Notes under the pieces: model-generated
What the model saw: only the letters and a program-made list of their open reading frames with translations
What the model was told of the DNA's origin: nothing
Database searches by the model: none
Translations under genes and position numbers: made by a program
Shown here: piece by piece, positions 7,897 through 17,415 of the stretch
How the letters are laid out: the number at the start of each line of letters is the position of its first letter
How positions within the stretch are numbered: the stretch's first letter is position 1
NCBI RefSeq assembly: GCF_001006305.1
Contig: NZ_LBHJ01000008.1
Location: forward strand, 214,549 to 278,548
Length of the DNA stretch: 64,000 nt
Direction: 5' to 3'
Origin: Silvibacterium bohemicum
Lineage (GTDB): Bacteria; Acidobacteriota; Terriglobia; Terriglobales; Acidobacteriaceae

Positions 7897-9174
7897 CTAA
7901 AGAACTTCCGTAGCCAACAAATCCGCCACCGTCTCCCGGCGACGAATCAGCCGCGCGCGCTTACCTTCGACCAGCACCTCCGCCGCCCGCCCGCGCGTGT
8001 TGTAATTCGAAGCCAGCGACATGCCGTAAGCCCCCGCATCGAGGATCGCCACCAGATCCCCTGGCTTCACTGCATCCAGCTCGCGGTCGCGCGCGAAGAA
8101 GTCTCCCGTCTCGCACACCGGCCCCACCACATCGGCTACCAGCTTGCGCCGCGATTTTGTAGCCGTCACCGGCACAATCTCATGATGCGCCTGGTACAGC
8201 GTGGGGCGGATCAGGTCGTTCATCCCCGCATCGGTAATCACGAAAGTCTTTTCGCCGTTCTTCTTCACAAAGAGGACACGGGTCACCAACGCTCCAGCCT
8301 GCGCAACCAGAAACCGCCCCGGCTCGAGGAGCAATGTCAGGCCTTCGATGCGGCTCACCGCATCGCGCAGCGCCGCCGCATACTGCCGAACCTTTTCTTC
8401 GGGATTGAAAGCCTGCGCCGCGTGATACTCAATGCCCAGGCCGCCGCCTGCATCGAGGAACTGAATCGGCAGGCCATCCTTGCGCAGCTGGAGCAGCAGC
8501 TTGGCCACGCGATCGGTTGCCGCGCCAAAGGGTTCGGCGCTGCGAATCTGCGAGCCGATGTGAACGCTGATGCCCGCAGGCGCAATCCACTTCTGCTGCG
8601 CGGCGCGCTTATAGACGGTGCGGGCGCGTTTGATATCGATGCCGAATTTGTGCTCGCGCAATCCTGTCGAAATATAGGGATGCGTCTCCGCAAAGACATC
8701 AGGATTCACGCGCAGCGCAATGCGTGCGCGCTTCCTGAGCTTCGCCGCGCGCTCGGCCAGTAGCTCAAGCTCACCCTCGCTCTCCACATTGAAGAGCAGA
8801 ATGCCAGAGCGCAGCGCCAGATCGATCTCCGGCGCCGTCTTGCCTACACCGGAGAAGACCACGCGTGCTGCAGCTGCTTTATCGACGGCCAGCACCCGCT
8901 CCAGCTCGCCGCCCGAGACGATGTCGAAGCCGGCTCCCTCTGCGGCCAAAAGCTTCAGGATGGCGAGGGCAGAATTGGCCTTGACCGCGTAACAGACAAG
9001 ATGCGGCTGACCGGCAAAGGCCTCGGTGAAGAGGCCGGACCGGTAGCGAATGTGATCGGCAGAATAGACATAGAGCGGCGTGCCGAACTTCTTGGCCAAC
9101 GCATCGAGCGCCACCTCTCCGCAAGCCAGCGGAGACTTCTTATCGGGATGAGCGAACGGACGAACAGGAAACAA
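7897..9174 (-). CDS. lysA: Diaminopimelate decarboxylase
   Basis: A 425-residue PLP enzyme of fold III that decarboxylates meso-diaminopimelate to L-lysine, the last step of lysine synthesis. YAVKAN carries the PLP lysine (K65), HIGSQI and the glycine-rich DAGGGLGIEY bind phosphate, and CETGDFFA supplies the catalytic cysteine from the partner subunit. The C-terminal sheet domain ends DAGAYGMSLASNYNTRGR. The start is TTG with GAGG 4 nt upstream. That ribosome site lies in the 3' arm of a possible hairpin (9179-9210). It lies 73 bp downstream of the DinB gene on the same strand and may be co-transcribed with it. Confidence 0.95.
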   Translation of the reverse strand: MFPVRPFAHPDKKSPLACGEVALDALAKKFGTPLYVYSADHIRYRSGLFTEAFAGQPHLVCYAVKANSALAILKLLAAEGAGFDIVSGGELERVLAVDKAAAARVVFSGVGKTAPEIDLALRSGILLFNVESEGELELLAERAAKLRKRARIALRVNPDVFAETHPYISTGLREHKFGIDIKRARTVYKRAAQQKWIAPAGISVHIGSQIRSAEPFGAATDRVAKLLLQLRKDGLPIQFLDAGGGLGIEYHAAQAFNPEEKVRQYAAALRDAVSRIEGLTLLLEPGRFLVAQAGALVTRVLFVKKNGEKTFVITDAGMNDLIRPTLYQAHHEIVPVTATKSRRKLVADVVGPVCETGDFFARDRELDAVKPGDLVAILDAGAYGMSLASNYNTRGRAAEVLVEGKRARLIRRRETVADLLATEVL

Positions 9175-9178
9175 GCTG

Positions 9179-9210
9179 CCTCAAGAAAAATGCAGAGATT
9201 TCTCTTGAGG
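9179..9210 (-). promoter_or_regulatory. Hairpin over the lysA ribosome-binding site
   Basis: CCTCAAGA (9179-9186) is the inverted complement of TCTTGAGG (9203-9210). On the minus strand the second arm ends in GAGG, the only Shine-Dalgarno-like sequence before the TTG start of lysA. An inner AGAG/CTCT pairing is also possible. A role in translation control is inferred; it is not a recognised lysine riboswitch. Confidence 0.4.
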
Positions 9211-9247
9211 TTAAAGCGTGCTCGAAAGTTCTACAAGTTGGCGCGCG

Positions 9248-9721
9248 TCACTTCGCCAGCACAACCTGTCCCGCATGGAACGAGGCGTGATTGGTGCGGC
9301 TCAACAGAAGGGCAAGACGATTCCGCGAGGGATCCTTTACGAAATCCTCATCGGATACAGCGGAATGTTTCTGCAGCCACTCGGCGGGCGTGAGTTTTTC
9401 GAAAGCCGCAGTCAGAGCGCCGTTCACCTCGCTCCAGGCCTTCTTGAGGTCGGCAACCGGCAGCGGGTCGGGCAGCGTTCGATCCGGATTGGTCAAGTAA
9501 GCATCATCCAGCTCCGCATGCGAGCGTTCGCCGATGCCGAGCTGCGGAAACATGCGGTCGTGAACGGCTATCAGATGACCCAGCAGATAAACGAGCCTGT
9601 TCTTTCCCGGCGCAACCTGTTTCTGCAGTTCTTCGTCTGTGAGCGGCAGCAGCCGCCGATCGAGGCGCTCGACGATTTGCTTCCACGACGCAACCGCGCT
9701 CTTCACCCATAGCTCTTCCAT
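9248..9721 (-). CDS. DinB superfamily protein
   Basis: A 157-residue four-helix-bundle protein of the DinB/YfiT type. LVYLLGHLIAVHDRM in the second helix supplies one conserved histidine, and NRLALLLSRTNHASFHAGQV near the C-terminus supplies the other two. Together these form the usual three-His metal site of bacillithiol or other thiol transferase-like enzymes. The substrate cannot be predicted. It precedes lysA on the minus strand with a 73-bp gap. A second, unrelated DinB-type gene lies at 20367. Confidence 0.75.
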   Translation of the reverse strand: MEELWVKSAVASWKQIVERLDRRLLPLTDEELQKQVAPGKNRLVYLLGHLIAVHDRMFPQLGIGERSHAELDDAYLTNPDRTLPDPLPVADLKKAWSEVNGALTAAFEKLTPAEWLQKHSAVSDEDFVKDPSRNRLALLLSRTNHASFHAGQVVLAK

Positions 9722-9825
9722 ATTTCGCTTGATCTTCCGTTCGAATGGATTTTGCTATTGGATGTGGCCTGAGCAACCAGGATGCGGAAGATTCGCGGGC
9801 GCGTACCCTCCGCATCCAGTCTCAT

Positions 9826-11169
9826 TTATGCCGGCACGTACACCGCGAAGCCGCGCGGCGGAGCAGGGAACTCGGCGTTGCCCTCCGCGTCCGTCGTGCG
9901 CTCGTCGGGATGCGCAACCTGATCGTGGCCATCCCATGCCAGCGGCTTGAACTTCTGGTTCGGCCATCTGGTCTTCACCGATGTCCCACTCCACTGGTTG
10001 CCCAGGTTGTTGAGCACGAAGATGAGGCCGGGCTGCTCCGTGTCGTCGTTCTTGAAGCCATTGCGCTGCATGATGTAGAGATCGGGATCGCAGTGCAGAA
10101 TCTCCGACTCGCCGCCCGCATAGCGATGATGCACATCGATCAGCGCGTCGATGCCATGCGGCGTGCCTGGCCGAGCCAGCTCGAAGTTGAAGTAGTCCAG
10201 CCAGAAAACCGAGGGGTAACCCTCGTGAGTGAGAATCACCGAATATGCCAGCATCTTGTCGTTCACAATGCCGTTGCCCTCGTTCACCGTATCGTGGTTA
10301 TCGATGAAGGTCACCGCGTGCATCGGCCTCTTCGTCGCTATCACTCCGTCTTCGGTAAGTTTGCGCAGATCGTAACTTGGCGTGTCGCAGACATCCTTCA
10401 GGCGATAACGCAACGGAAAGTCGAAGGCCGCAACCTGGTTATCGGTGAAGCTGTTCACCTTGTTGAGCCAGTCCTCGATGCTCTGGTTGTCCTCCCAATA
10501 CTCGCCCACGACGAAGGGCACCAGCGGCTTTCCGTCGCGCTCATAGCGGTACTTGGCGATGGTGCCGACCATCCACGGACCATAGCCCTTCACGAAGTCG
10601 AAGCGGAAGCCGTCGAAGCCGATCTGCTCGATGAGCATCTGCGCGTATTCCATCATCGCGGTGTAAACCAGCGGATTGCGGTGGCACAGGTGAGGGAACC
10701 CCGCGAAGACTTCGCCCTCCAGAGTTTGCTCATAGCGGCTGGGATGAAAGCTGTTCCAATCGCGGGGAAACATCTTGCTCTTCGGAGTGAACTTGGTCCA
10801 GCGTTTCTCCCCATCGATGGGATTGACTTCCTCTTCATCCCCGCCCGAGTTGTGATTGATCACCATATCGGCGTAGACCTGCAGCCCGTGCTCATGCGCA
10901 TTGTTGATGAGAGATTCCAGCTCCTTGCGATTGCCGAAGTAGGTCTTCACGCCACCCTTCTGGTCGAAATCTCCGAGATCGAAATAGTCGTAGGGATCGT
11001 AGCCCATCGACGTCACGCCCGCCGCTTTCGAGACCGGCGGCAGCCAAAGGGAATTGAATCCCGACTTGCTCAACCCATCAATCTTCTCTGCGACGAAGTT
11101 CCACCACTCGCCGGTCTTTCCTTCTTTCTCAGGACAATCCCAATAGAACGCTTGCAGCATGACACTCAC
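9826..11169 (-). CDS. Cytoplasmic alpha-amylase (GH13)
   Basis: A 447-residue GH13 enzyme without a signal peptide, so likely intracellular, hydrolysing alpha-1,4-glucans. The (beta/alpha)8 barrel motifs are complete: VYADMVINH (region I), GFDGFRFDFVKGY with nucleophile D191 (II), FVVGEYW with acid/base E223 (III) and FIDNHD with D293 (IV). The GFRFDFVKGY form is typical of the plant/archaeal-type amylase subfamilies. A short all-beta C-terminal domain follows (RGFAVYVPA). The start is GTG, with AGGAGA about 7 nt upstream; an ATG three codons later is less well placed. It may serve turnover of internal glycogen or maltodextrin; no glycogen genes adjoin. Confidence 0.92.
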   Translation of the reverse strand: MSVMLQAFYWDCPEKEGKTGEWWNFVAEKIDGLSKSGFNSLWLPPVSKAAGVTSMGYDPYDYFDLGDFDQKGGVKTYFGNRKELESLINNAHEHGLQVYADMVINHNSGGDEEEVNPIDGEKRWTKFTPKSKMFPRDWNSFHPSRYEQTLEGEVFAGFPHLCHRNPLVYTAMMEYAQMLIEQIGFDGFRFDFVKGYGPWMVGTIAKYRYERDGKPLVPFVVGEYWEDNQSIEDWLNKVNSFTDNQVAAFDFPLRYRLKDVCDTPSYDLRKLTEDGVIATKRPMHAVTFIDNHDTVNEGNGIVNDKMLAYSVILTHEGYPSVFWLDYFNFELARPGTPHGIDALIDVHHRYAGGESEILHCDPDLYIMQRNGFKNDDTEQPGLIFVLNNLGNQWSGTSVKTRWPNQKFKPLAWDGHDQVAHPDERTTDAEGNAEFPAPPRGFAVYVPA

Positions 11170-11467
11170 GGTCGTTCTCCTCGCCGTGCGATTGCACGGA
11201 CAGAAATTTCAGGCTTTGCAGATTTCGCCTGCTAGGTAGATGCAGTTTTTCCGAAAAGTGAGATTGTTAGGACCTTGCTACAGGAATGATTTTGTATCTA
11301 CAAATGGTTGGCGGTCAAAAAACGGTTGCTAATCAGGAAATGGCCGCAGGCCGGAAAATAATTCATGTCAAGAGAGATGGTTCGTATCAGGGCACAGCTT
11401 TCGGCTGCGCCGCAAATTGCAGGGACTTCGCCCTGAGGAATGTTTTTGAGCGAGCCAATGGTTGTCT
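11170..11467. other. Intergenic stretch without a gene
   Basis: About 300 bp between the tadA 3' end and the amylase promoter. It holds a degenerate family E unit (near 11390-11440: ATCAGGGCACAGCTTTCGGC, then GCAGGGACTTCGCCCTGAGG). No convincing coding frame or RNA gene is visible. Confidence 0.5.
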
Positions 11468-12237
<770 letters not shown>

Positions 12238-12325
12238 TGCTGGGCTCCGTACACACTTTACAGCACTTGCGAGCCACCGACACGCGCCTTCAGGGTCATT
12301 GACCGCTCACAGCCCATGTGCTTCA

Positions 12326-13387
12326 TCAAAGAGGCTGTTGTTGCGTCATGCAATGTAGCGCTCCCAGGCCCCAGATGAAATCTCCGCAATGAATGCCGAC
12401 GACTTCGCGGGCAGGGAAGAGCCCGGCCAGAATGTTGAGCGCCTTGCGGTCGTTGGCATCGTTGAAGGTGGGAACCAGGACAAGGTCATTGGCGACATAA
12501 AAATTGCCGTAGCTCGCCGGCAGACGCTGGCCCTCGAAGATGACCGGCGCGGGCATGGGCAACTCCACCACTTCGAAGGGATGTCCGTGCAGGTTGCGCG
12601 CCGTCCGCAGGCGGTCGAGATTTTCGGCCAGCGGCAGATGATTCTCGTCGTGCGTGTTCGACTCGACGACGGTGACGATCTTGTTCTCCGCCACGAATCG
12701 CGTGATGTCATCGACGTGGCCGTGGGTGTCGTCCCCGGCGATGCCGCGCTGCAGCCACAGCACCTGCTCCATGCCCAGGTAATCGTGGAAGACGCGCTCC
12801 AGAGCTTCCCGCGAAAGCCCAGGATTGCGCTGCTGCACCGTGCTCAGGAGGCACTCCTCGGTGGTGAGCAGCACGCCCGCTCCGTTGGTATCGATCGATC
12901 CGCCTTCCAGCACGATGCGGCGGCCGTTAGCGGCCGGAGTCCACTTGGGCAGGTTGAGAAGCTCGGCTACATGGCTGGGTATCTGCTCGTCGAGATGATG
13001 GTTCTCGTACTTCGCCCAGCCGTTGAACTGCCAGTTCGTAACCGCGAGCGAGTCATTTTTCTTTAAGAAGATGGGGCCGGAGTCGCGCGTCCACACCCGG
13101 TCCGTTGGCCAGAGATGGAAATGCACGCGAGCCAGGTTAGCGCCGGCGCGCTTGAGGATGAAGGCCGCCCGCTTGCGCGCCGCCTCGTGGTCGACGAGGA
13201 TGTGAACCTCTTCGACGCGCGAGAGATGGCGAACGATATCCGCATACACCCAGGGGATGGTCTGGAACTTGCCCGGCCAGTCGTTGGGATTGTGCGGCCA
13301 CGCGATCCACGTCGCCTCGTGCCGGCTCCATTCGGCCGGCATGCGGTAGCCGTGCTCGCGCGGCGTGCCTTGCATCTCCTGCGTCAC
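12326..13387 (-). CDS. aguA: Agmatine deiminase
   Basis: A 353-residue enzyme of the guanidino-modifying fold that hydrolyses agmatine to N-carbamoylputrescine and ammonia. Family motifs are EATWIAWPHNPNDWPG, WTRDSGPIF, GGSIDTNG, GDDTHGHVDDITRF with the catalytic His/Asp pair, and the C-terminal nucleophile C346 in LHCMTQQQP. All catalytic residues are present. Its ATG overlaps the stop of aguB by 4 bp (ATGA), so it is translated with AguB, which uses its product. Together with pdaD upstream, the order gives the complete route from arginine to putrescine. Confidence 0.95.
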   Translation of the reverse strand: MTQEMQGTPREHGYRMPAEWSRHEATWIAWPHNPNDWPGKFQTIPWVYADIVRHLSRVEEVHILVDHEAARKRAAFILKRAGANLARVHFHLWPTDRVWTRDSGPIFLKKNDSLAVTNWQFNGWAKYENHHLDEQIPSHVAELLNLPKWTPAANGRRIVLEGGSIDTNGAGVLLTTEECLLSTVQQRNPGLSREALERVFHDYLGMEQVLWLQRGIAGDDTHGHVDDITRFVAENKIVTVVESNTHDENHLPLAENLDRLRTARNLHGHPFEVVELPMPAPVIFEGQRLPASYGNFYVANDLVLVPTFNDANDRKALNILAGLFPAREVVGIHCGDFIWGLGALHCMTQQQPL

Positions 13388-14310
13388 TTGCCGTCTCCGA
13401 TAGGGGCATCGAGGAAGCGCTGCACGATCGGCTGATAGGCGTCGATGCGGCGGTCGCGCAGGAACGGCCAGTTGCGGCGCGTATCTTCGAGCAGCTTCAG
13501 ATCGATCTCGCCGATCAGGATCTCTTCCTTATCGTGCGCCGCCTTGGCGATGATGCGCCCAAAAGGATCGGCCAGGAACGATCCGCCCCAGAACTCGAGC
13601 CCCGGTCCCTCGACCTTGTTGCCGCTCACATCGCCATGCTCCATGCCCACGCGATTGATCGCGCCGACGAAGACGCCATTCGCAATTGCATGAGAGCGCT
13701 GGATGGTCTGCCAGGCATCGTACTGGGCCTCGCCGAACTCCGCCTTCTCCGCGGGATGCCAGCCGATAGCCGTGGGGTAGAACAACAGGTTCGCGCCCTG
13801 CAGTGCCGTAATGCGCGCGCCCTCGGGATACCACTGGTCCCAGCACACCAGCGTGCCGATCTTGCCGACCGCCGTGTCGAACGCCTTGAAACCCAGATCG
13901 CCGGGTGTGAAATAGAACTTCTCGTAGTAGAGAGGATCGTCGGGGATATGCATCTTGCGATACAGTCCGGCCAGCGTTCCATCCTTGTGCAGAACCGCCG
14001 CAGTGTTGTGATACAGCCCCGCCGCGCGACGCTCGAAGAGCGAAGCGACGACGACAACCTTCTCTTCGCGCGCAACGGCTGCTAAACGTTCGGTGCTCGG
14101 TCCGGGGATCGACTCGGCCACGTCGAAGAGCGCAATGTCTTCGCGCTGGCAGAAATACTGCGCGCGAAAGAGTTCCGGCAGGCAGACAATTTGGGCGCCC
14201 TCGCGAGCGGCTTCGCGGACGCGGTCCGCAGCCTTATCGAGGTTCGCATCGGGATCGGGACCGCAGGACATCTGGATCAGTCCGACCCGGTAATTCAGTT
14301 GCGTAGGCAT
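13384..14310 (-). CDS. aguB: N-carbamoylputrescine amidohydrolase
   Basis: A 308-residue carbon-nitrogen hydrolase (nitrilase superfamily) that splits N-carbamoylputrescine to putrescine, CO2 and ammonia. The triad is E46 (CLPELF), K119 (YRKMHIP) and C156 (LVCWDQWYPEGAR). IPDDPLYYEKFYFTPGD is characteristic of the AguB branch. AAGGAG lies 7 nt before the ATG. It lies upstream of aguA with a 4-bp overlap. It follows pdaD across a 300-bp gap containing two inverted copies of the family F repeat. Confidence 0.95.
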   Translation of the reverse strand: MPTQLNYRVGLIQMSCGPDPDANLDKAADRVREAAREGAQIVCLPELFRAQYFCQREDIALFDVAESIPGPSTERLAAVAREEKVVVVASLFERRAAGLYHNTAAVLHKDGTLAGLYRKMHIPDDPLYYEKFYFTPGDLGFKAFDTAVGKIGTLVCWDQWYPEGARITALQGANLLFYPTAIGWHPAEKAEFGEAQYDAWQTIQRSHAIANGVFVGAINRVGMEHGDVSGNKVEGPGLEFWGGSFLADPFGRIIAKAAHDKEEILIGEIDLKLLEDTRRNWPFLRDRRIDAYQPIVQRFLDAPIGDGK

Positions 14311-14331
14311 GAATAACTCCTTACTTCCGCT

Positions 14332-14400
14332 GGTAAGGCGGGTAGCTAAAAACCGGTAGCTAAGAAGCGGCTGGCCATAAGCCGGTTAGCTTAAACCGAT
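14332..14400 (-). repeat. Family F 15-bp tandem repeat, inverted copy
   Basis: Read on the minus strand, units AGCTAACCGGCTTAT, GGCCAGCCGCTTCTT, AGCTACCGGTTTTT and AGCTACCCGCC follow one another. This is the same unit as at 14548, 41425 and 52970 but in opposite orientation, just upstream of aguB. Confidence 0.75.
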
Positions 14401-14547
14401 AAGCAAATCAGCTTAAATATTGTCGATGAATCCGGTGTCAATCAGATTGGATTCGCAAGGAAAGGCGAACGATTCCGGTAGTCCATCCCCCATTTCAAAA
14501 TCGAGATGTGGGTCTTTGCCGGCCGCGTCGTTTTTGAACGTTCTATT

Positions 14548-14608
14548 GCTGACCGGTTTTTAGCCAGCCGCTTCTTAGCCAACCGGCTTTCGGCGGCCCG
14601 CTCCTCAG
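14548..14608 (+). repeat. Family F 15-bp tandem repeat
   Basis: Units GCTGACCGGTTTTT, AGCCAGCCGCTTCTT, AGCCAACCGGCTTTC and GGCGGCCCGCTCCTC lie directly behind the pdaD stop codon. Between this copy and the inverted one at 14332, the gap contains only a partial family D half (near 14490). Confidence 0.75.
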
Positions 14609-15166
14609 CTACTCAAATATCAAAATCGCCGCCGCAATCGTCGTCGTCCACAATCCGCGCTTGTCACCGATGGCCGACTGCGTGATGTTGGCGGTGCGTA
14701 CGATCTTGTTGGAGATGCGGTAGATCTCTTTCTTCTCGTCCCAGCTCTTGTCGGGATCGAAGTCGACGTCGAGCGTAGTGGCGAGCATCTCTGCGGCCAG
14801 CTCTTCGGCATATTCACCGGCCTGCTCTTCGGTCTCGCCGAAGCTGTGGTGTTCGCTCAGGTAGCCGTAGGTATTGCGGTCGGAAGGAATGGCCACTCCG
14901 ATGCTTGACACCACCAGGCGGTGCGGCTCGCGCGTGGAATTCTCCGCGACGACAGCGAACACCACCTCACCCGGAGAGAGATATTTCAAGCCCTCCTTGC
15001 GCGTGATGAGCTTGGCCTGCGGCGGAAAGATCGAGGAGACGCGAACCAGGTTCTGCGCGGCAATTCCTGCATCGCGGAGCGCCAGCTCAAAGGAGGTAAG
15101 CCGCTCCTTGTGTTTGCCCACGCCCTTGGTAAAGAAGAGGCGCTTGGGGACCATGCTTTTTCCCAA
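14609..15166 (-). CDS. pdaD: Pyruvoyl-dependent arginine decarboxylase
   Basis: A 185-residue proenzyme that decarboxylates arginine to agmatine. [10 protein letters not shown] contains the self-cleavage Ser-Ser pair (S44/S45); cleavage would leave a pyruvoyl group on the alpha chain starting at S45. [16 protein letters not shown], the SSIGVAIP stretch and [18 protein letters not shown] match the family. It is the first enzyme of the route continued by AguA and AguB downstream. The start is taken as TTG at 15166 because GGAGG lies 9 nt upstream; an in-frame ATG four codons later is more poorly spaced. The whole set is on the minus strand. Confidence 0.93.
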   Translation of the reverse strand: MGKSMVPKRLFFTKGVGKHKERLTSFELALRDAGIAAQNLVRVSSIFPPQAKLITRKEGLKYLSPGEVVFAVVAENSTREPHRLVVSSIGVAIPSDRNTYGYLSEHHSFGETEEQAGEYAEELAAEMLATTLDVDFDPDKSWDEKKEIYRISNKIVRTANITQSAIGDKRGLWTTTIAAAILIFE

Positions 15167-15413
15167 TTTCTAATTCCTCCGCTGAGAAAATCGTTCTGCG
15201 CGCAAGAAAATCGCGGCTCAACGCCGCGACTCCGTACAGCTTTTTATGATACGGCACACTAGCTGCGCGTGCGCCATCTTCCTTTGAAAGCGCCAGTCCA
15301 ACACAAGAGCAGGACGCACAAGCGATCTTACAAACGGTCATACAAATGGCTTTATGAGCGGTTCGTATCAGGCATGGCTTCAGCCCGGGAGGGAAGTACC
15401 GAAACGACGAAAT

Positions 15414-16499
15414 CTACTGCAGTCGCTTCGCATCATGCCGGGCCCCATCCAGCGAAGGATCGAGGTTGGCCGCGGTCTGCACTTCCTGCAGCGCCGTGCT
15501 GCGCCGGCCTTCTTTTTCGAGCACCAGCCCCAGCTGCCAATGGGCCATGGCCGCGCTCGGCTCCTGGCCTTCGACCGGCAGATTCAGATAGTGACGCAGA
15601 TACTCCTCGGCGCGCGCATACTGCGCCTGCACATTGTGATCGAGGATGGCTTGCGCCGCCGCGAACTCCGGCCCCCTATCGTCGGGAACCGACGCCAGCG
15701 CCCGATGGAGGGTCGCCTCCAGCTTCGGCCACTGCTCCGTGCTCGCATAGATCGCGGCCAGCAAGCGATAGCCGGCAGTGCGCGAAGGATCGAGAACAAT
15801 GGCCTTTTCCGCCTCCGCTTCGGCGGTTTTCAGATCGCCGCCCGCGGCCAATAGATAATTCCCCAGCCCGGTATGCGCCAGATAGCTGCCCGGCTGCAAT
15901 TCCACCGCCTGCTTCCAGTCGGCGAACACCTTGCTCTTATCCTGCGTCGCATCCAGCTCGGCCTTCAGAGCATAGCCGCGCGCCGGATCGACGCGAATAG
16001 CCTGTGCCACCATCTGCATGGCCTTGCCCTTGTCTCCACCTGCGAGCATCGGGGCATACCACGAATAACGCGCCAATGCTTCCAGCGCATAGATGTTGTT
16101 CGGATCGAGCTGCAGGGTGCGCTCCGCTTCCTTGCGGAAGCGATGCGACAGGCTCATCTTCTCCATAGCGCCGCCCTTTTTGCCGGCCAGCTCCGCGCCA
16201 AGGATATTGACCAGCTGCGCGTGTGCCGCAGCGCTGGAGTCAGCGGTCTTCACCGCGCTCGTCGCCGTCGCTTCCGCCTTCTCCAGATCGCCATAGGACC
16301 ATTCAATCGTCGAAAGCTCGATCAGCGCGCCCACATCCTGCGGCTGTCTGGCCAGTGCGGCGCGCACCAGCGGCTCGGCGCGGCGATAATGCTGCTCGTC
16401 GATCAATTGCGTCGCTGCTGTTTGCCCCCATGCCGGGGCAATCAGCAGCAGAGGCAGTACAGCACAGATTCCGAATCGGAAGAGGCTTGTGGGGAGCAC
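15414..16499 (-). CDS. Secreted TPR-repeat protein
   Basis: A 361-residue protein with a signal peptide (hydrophobic residues 8-22, cleavage near AWGQ) and successive tetratricopeptide-like helix pairs: YRRAEPLVRAALARQP, YGDLEKAEATATSAVKTA, RKEAERTLQLDPNNIYALEA, KAMQMVAQAIRVDP, KTAEAEAEKAIVLDPSRTAG and QLGLVLEKEGRRSTALQEVQ. Such proteins act as periplasmic scaffolds. No catalytic domain is visible, so function cannot be stated. It lies on the same strand as, and downstream of, the membrane protein at 16556. Confidence 0.78.
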   Translation of the reverse strand: MLPTSLFRFGICAVLPLLLIAPAWGQTAATQLIDEQHYRRAEPLVRAALARQPQDVGALIELSTIEWSYGDLEKAEATATSAVKTADSSAAAHAQLVNILGAELAGKKGGAMEKMSLSHRFRKEAERTLQLDPNNIYALEALARYSWYAPMLAGGDKGKAMQMVAQAIRVDPARGYALKAELDATQDKSKVFADWKQAVELQPGSYLAHTGLGNYLLAAGGDLKTAEAEAEKAIVLDPSRTAGYRLLAAIYASTEQWPKLEATLHRALASVPDDRGPEFAAAQAILDHNVQAQYARAEEYLRHYLNLPVEGQEPSAAMAHWQLGLVLEKEGRRSTALQEVQTAANLDPSLDGARHDAKRLQ

Positions 16500-16555
16500 T
16501 TCCGATCAGCGTATCCATTCAAGTTGAATGGCACGTCAATAAATTGCCAGCCGCA

Positions 16556-17035
16556 TCACCTCATCGGGGGAGGCGGCGGCATAGGGTACGGACCATACGA
16601 GCGCCGGACCAGGGAACGGATGAGCCACACCAGGAAGATCAACAACGCAATCGGGATGAGTATCAATCCAAGGGGGAACTCAACCAGATCTTTTCCCACC
16701 TGCCCATTTTCGTGCTGATGCACCGAGCCCAAAAAGACCACGCAGTCTTGGCCGATGTGCGCCTCAGGCCCCAGTGAGATATTTCCCAAAAAGACCACCA
16801 CATCGCCTTCGATCGGCGCATCGGCGCGAATACTCCCCAGGAACGCGACCGCGTCCTTGTGCACCGGCCCCTCGACGCGAATCGAACACAGGAAGCAGAC
16901 AGTATCCTGCACATCGTCGTCCGCGGAGATGGTGATGTCATGTAGAAACGAAACGCGGTCGCCATCGGCACGCGCATTTAATGCCGACAGCATGAAAAGA
17001 AAGACGCCAAAAACTGGCAGAAATACACGGCGCAT
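16556..17035 (-). CDS. Membrane-anchored protein with bactofilin-like beta repeats
   Basis: About 159 residues: a signal peptide (MRRVFLPVFGVFLFMLSALNARA), then a repeating block of roughly 18-20 residues in which VxFLxSI or VVFLGNI alternates with a gapped polar strand (DTVCFLCSIRVEGPVHKD, AVAFLGSIRADAPIEGD, VVVFLGNISLGPEAHIGQD, CVVFLGSVHQHENGQVGKD). It ends with one transmembrane helix (GLILIPIALLIFLVWLI) and a Pro-rich cytoplasmic tail (PMPPPPPMR). The repeats resemble polymer-forming (bactofilin-type) right-handed beta helices. A surface or periplasmic structural role is inferred. The frame is open upstream to 17146, but the signal peptide fixes 17035. Confidence 0.6.
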   Translation of the reverse strand: MRRVFLPVFGVFLFMLSALNARADGDRVSFLHDITISADDDVQDTVCFLCSIRVEGPVHKDAVAFLGSIRADAPIEGDVVVFLGNISLGPEAHIGQDCVVFLGSVHQHENGQVGKDLVEFPLGLILIPIALLIFLVWLIRSLVRRSYGPYPMPPPPPMR

Positions 17036-17415
17036 CCGAATCGGCCTCCCGGGGGCGTACAAGCCCGCATATCGGTCCCAGGGAAGTACGTATTCGCCCC
17101 GCCGCCAGTTCCGTAATGTTCTTACAAAAGTATTGCCGTGTCGCACAACGGCGACAGGTAACCGTCACTTGTCGGGAACGTGTTTTTGGGCGCGTTTTCA
17201 CTCGACCTCAGAGCCGAAACCGCCTGCACGAAGAATGTCGTATCAGGCGGTGTTGATCGGGGGGCGATGTATCTGGATGAAAATGTAACCGGATGATTTG
17301 TATCAAGTGGTGTGTATCAGGGCACGGCTTTCAGCCGTGCCCTAAATTGCCAAATATCGAGGGGCTTTCAGCTCCTGAGGGAAGCTCCTGAAATCCCAGC
17401 TGAAACGGTTGCAGC
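17036..17415. other. Intergenic stretch with family E hairpin
   Basis: About 380 bp. It contains a perfect family E hairpin GGGCACGGCT (17320-17329) / AGCCGTGCCC (17333-17342), followed by GGGGCTTTCAGCTCCTGAGG. No coding frame is supported. Confidence 0.55.

Noticed and set aside
9745..11235. 496-codon open frame on the plus strand
   Set aside because: Antisense of the alpha-amylase gene.
14332..14608. CRISPR array
   Set aside because: The 15-bp units are contiguous with no unique spacers, and no cas gene is present.
17300..17415. Riboswitch or small RNA before ribB
   Set aside because: The region lies downstream of ribB, and its hairpins are the dispersed family E repeat. Nothing like an FMN element is seen upstream of ribB at 18583-18678 either.
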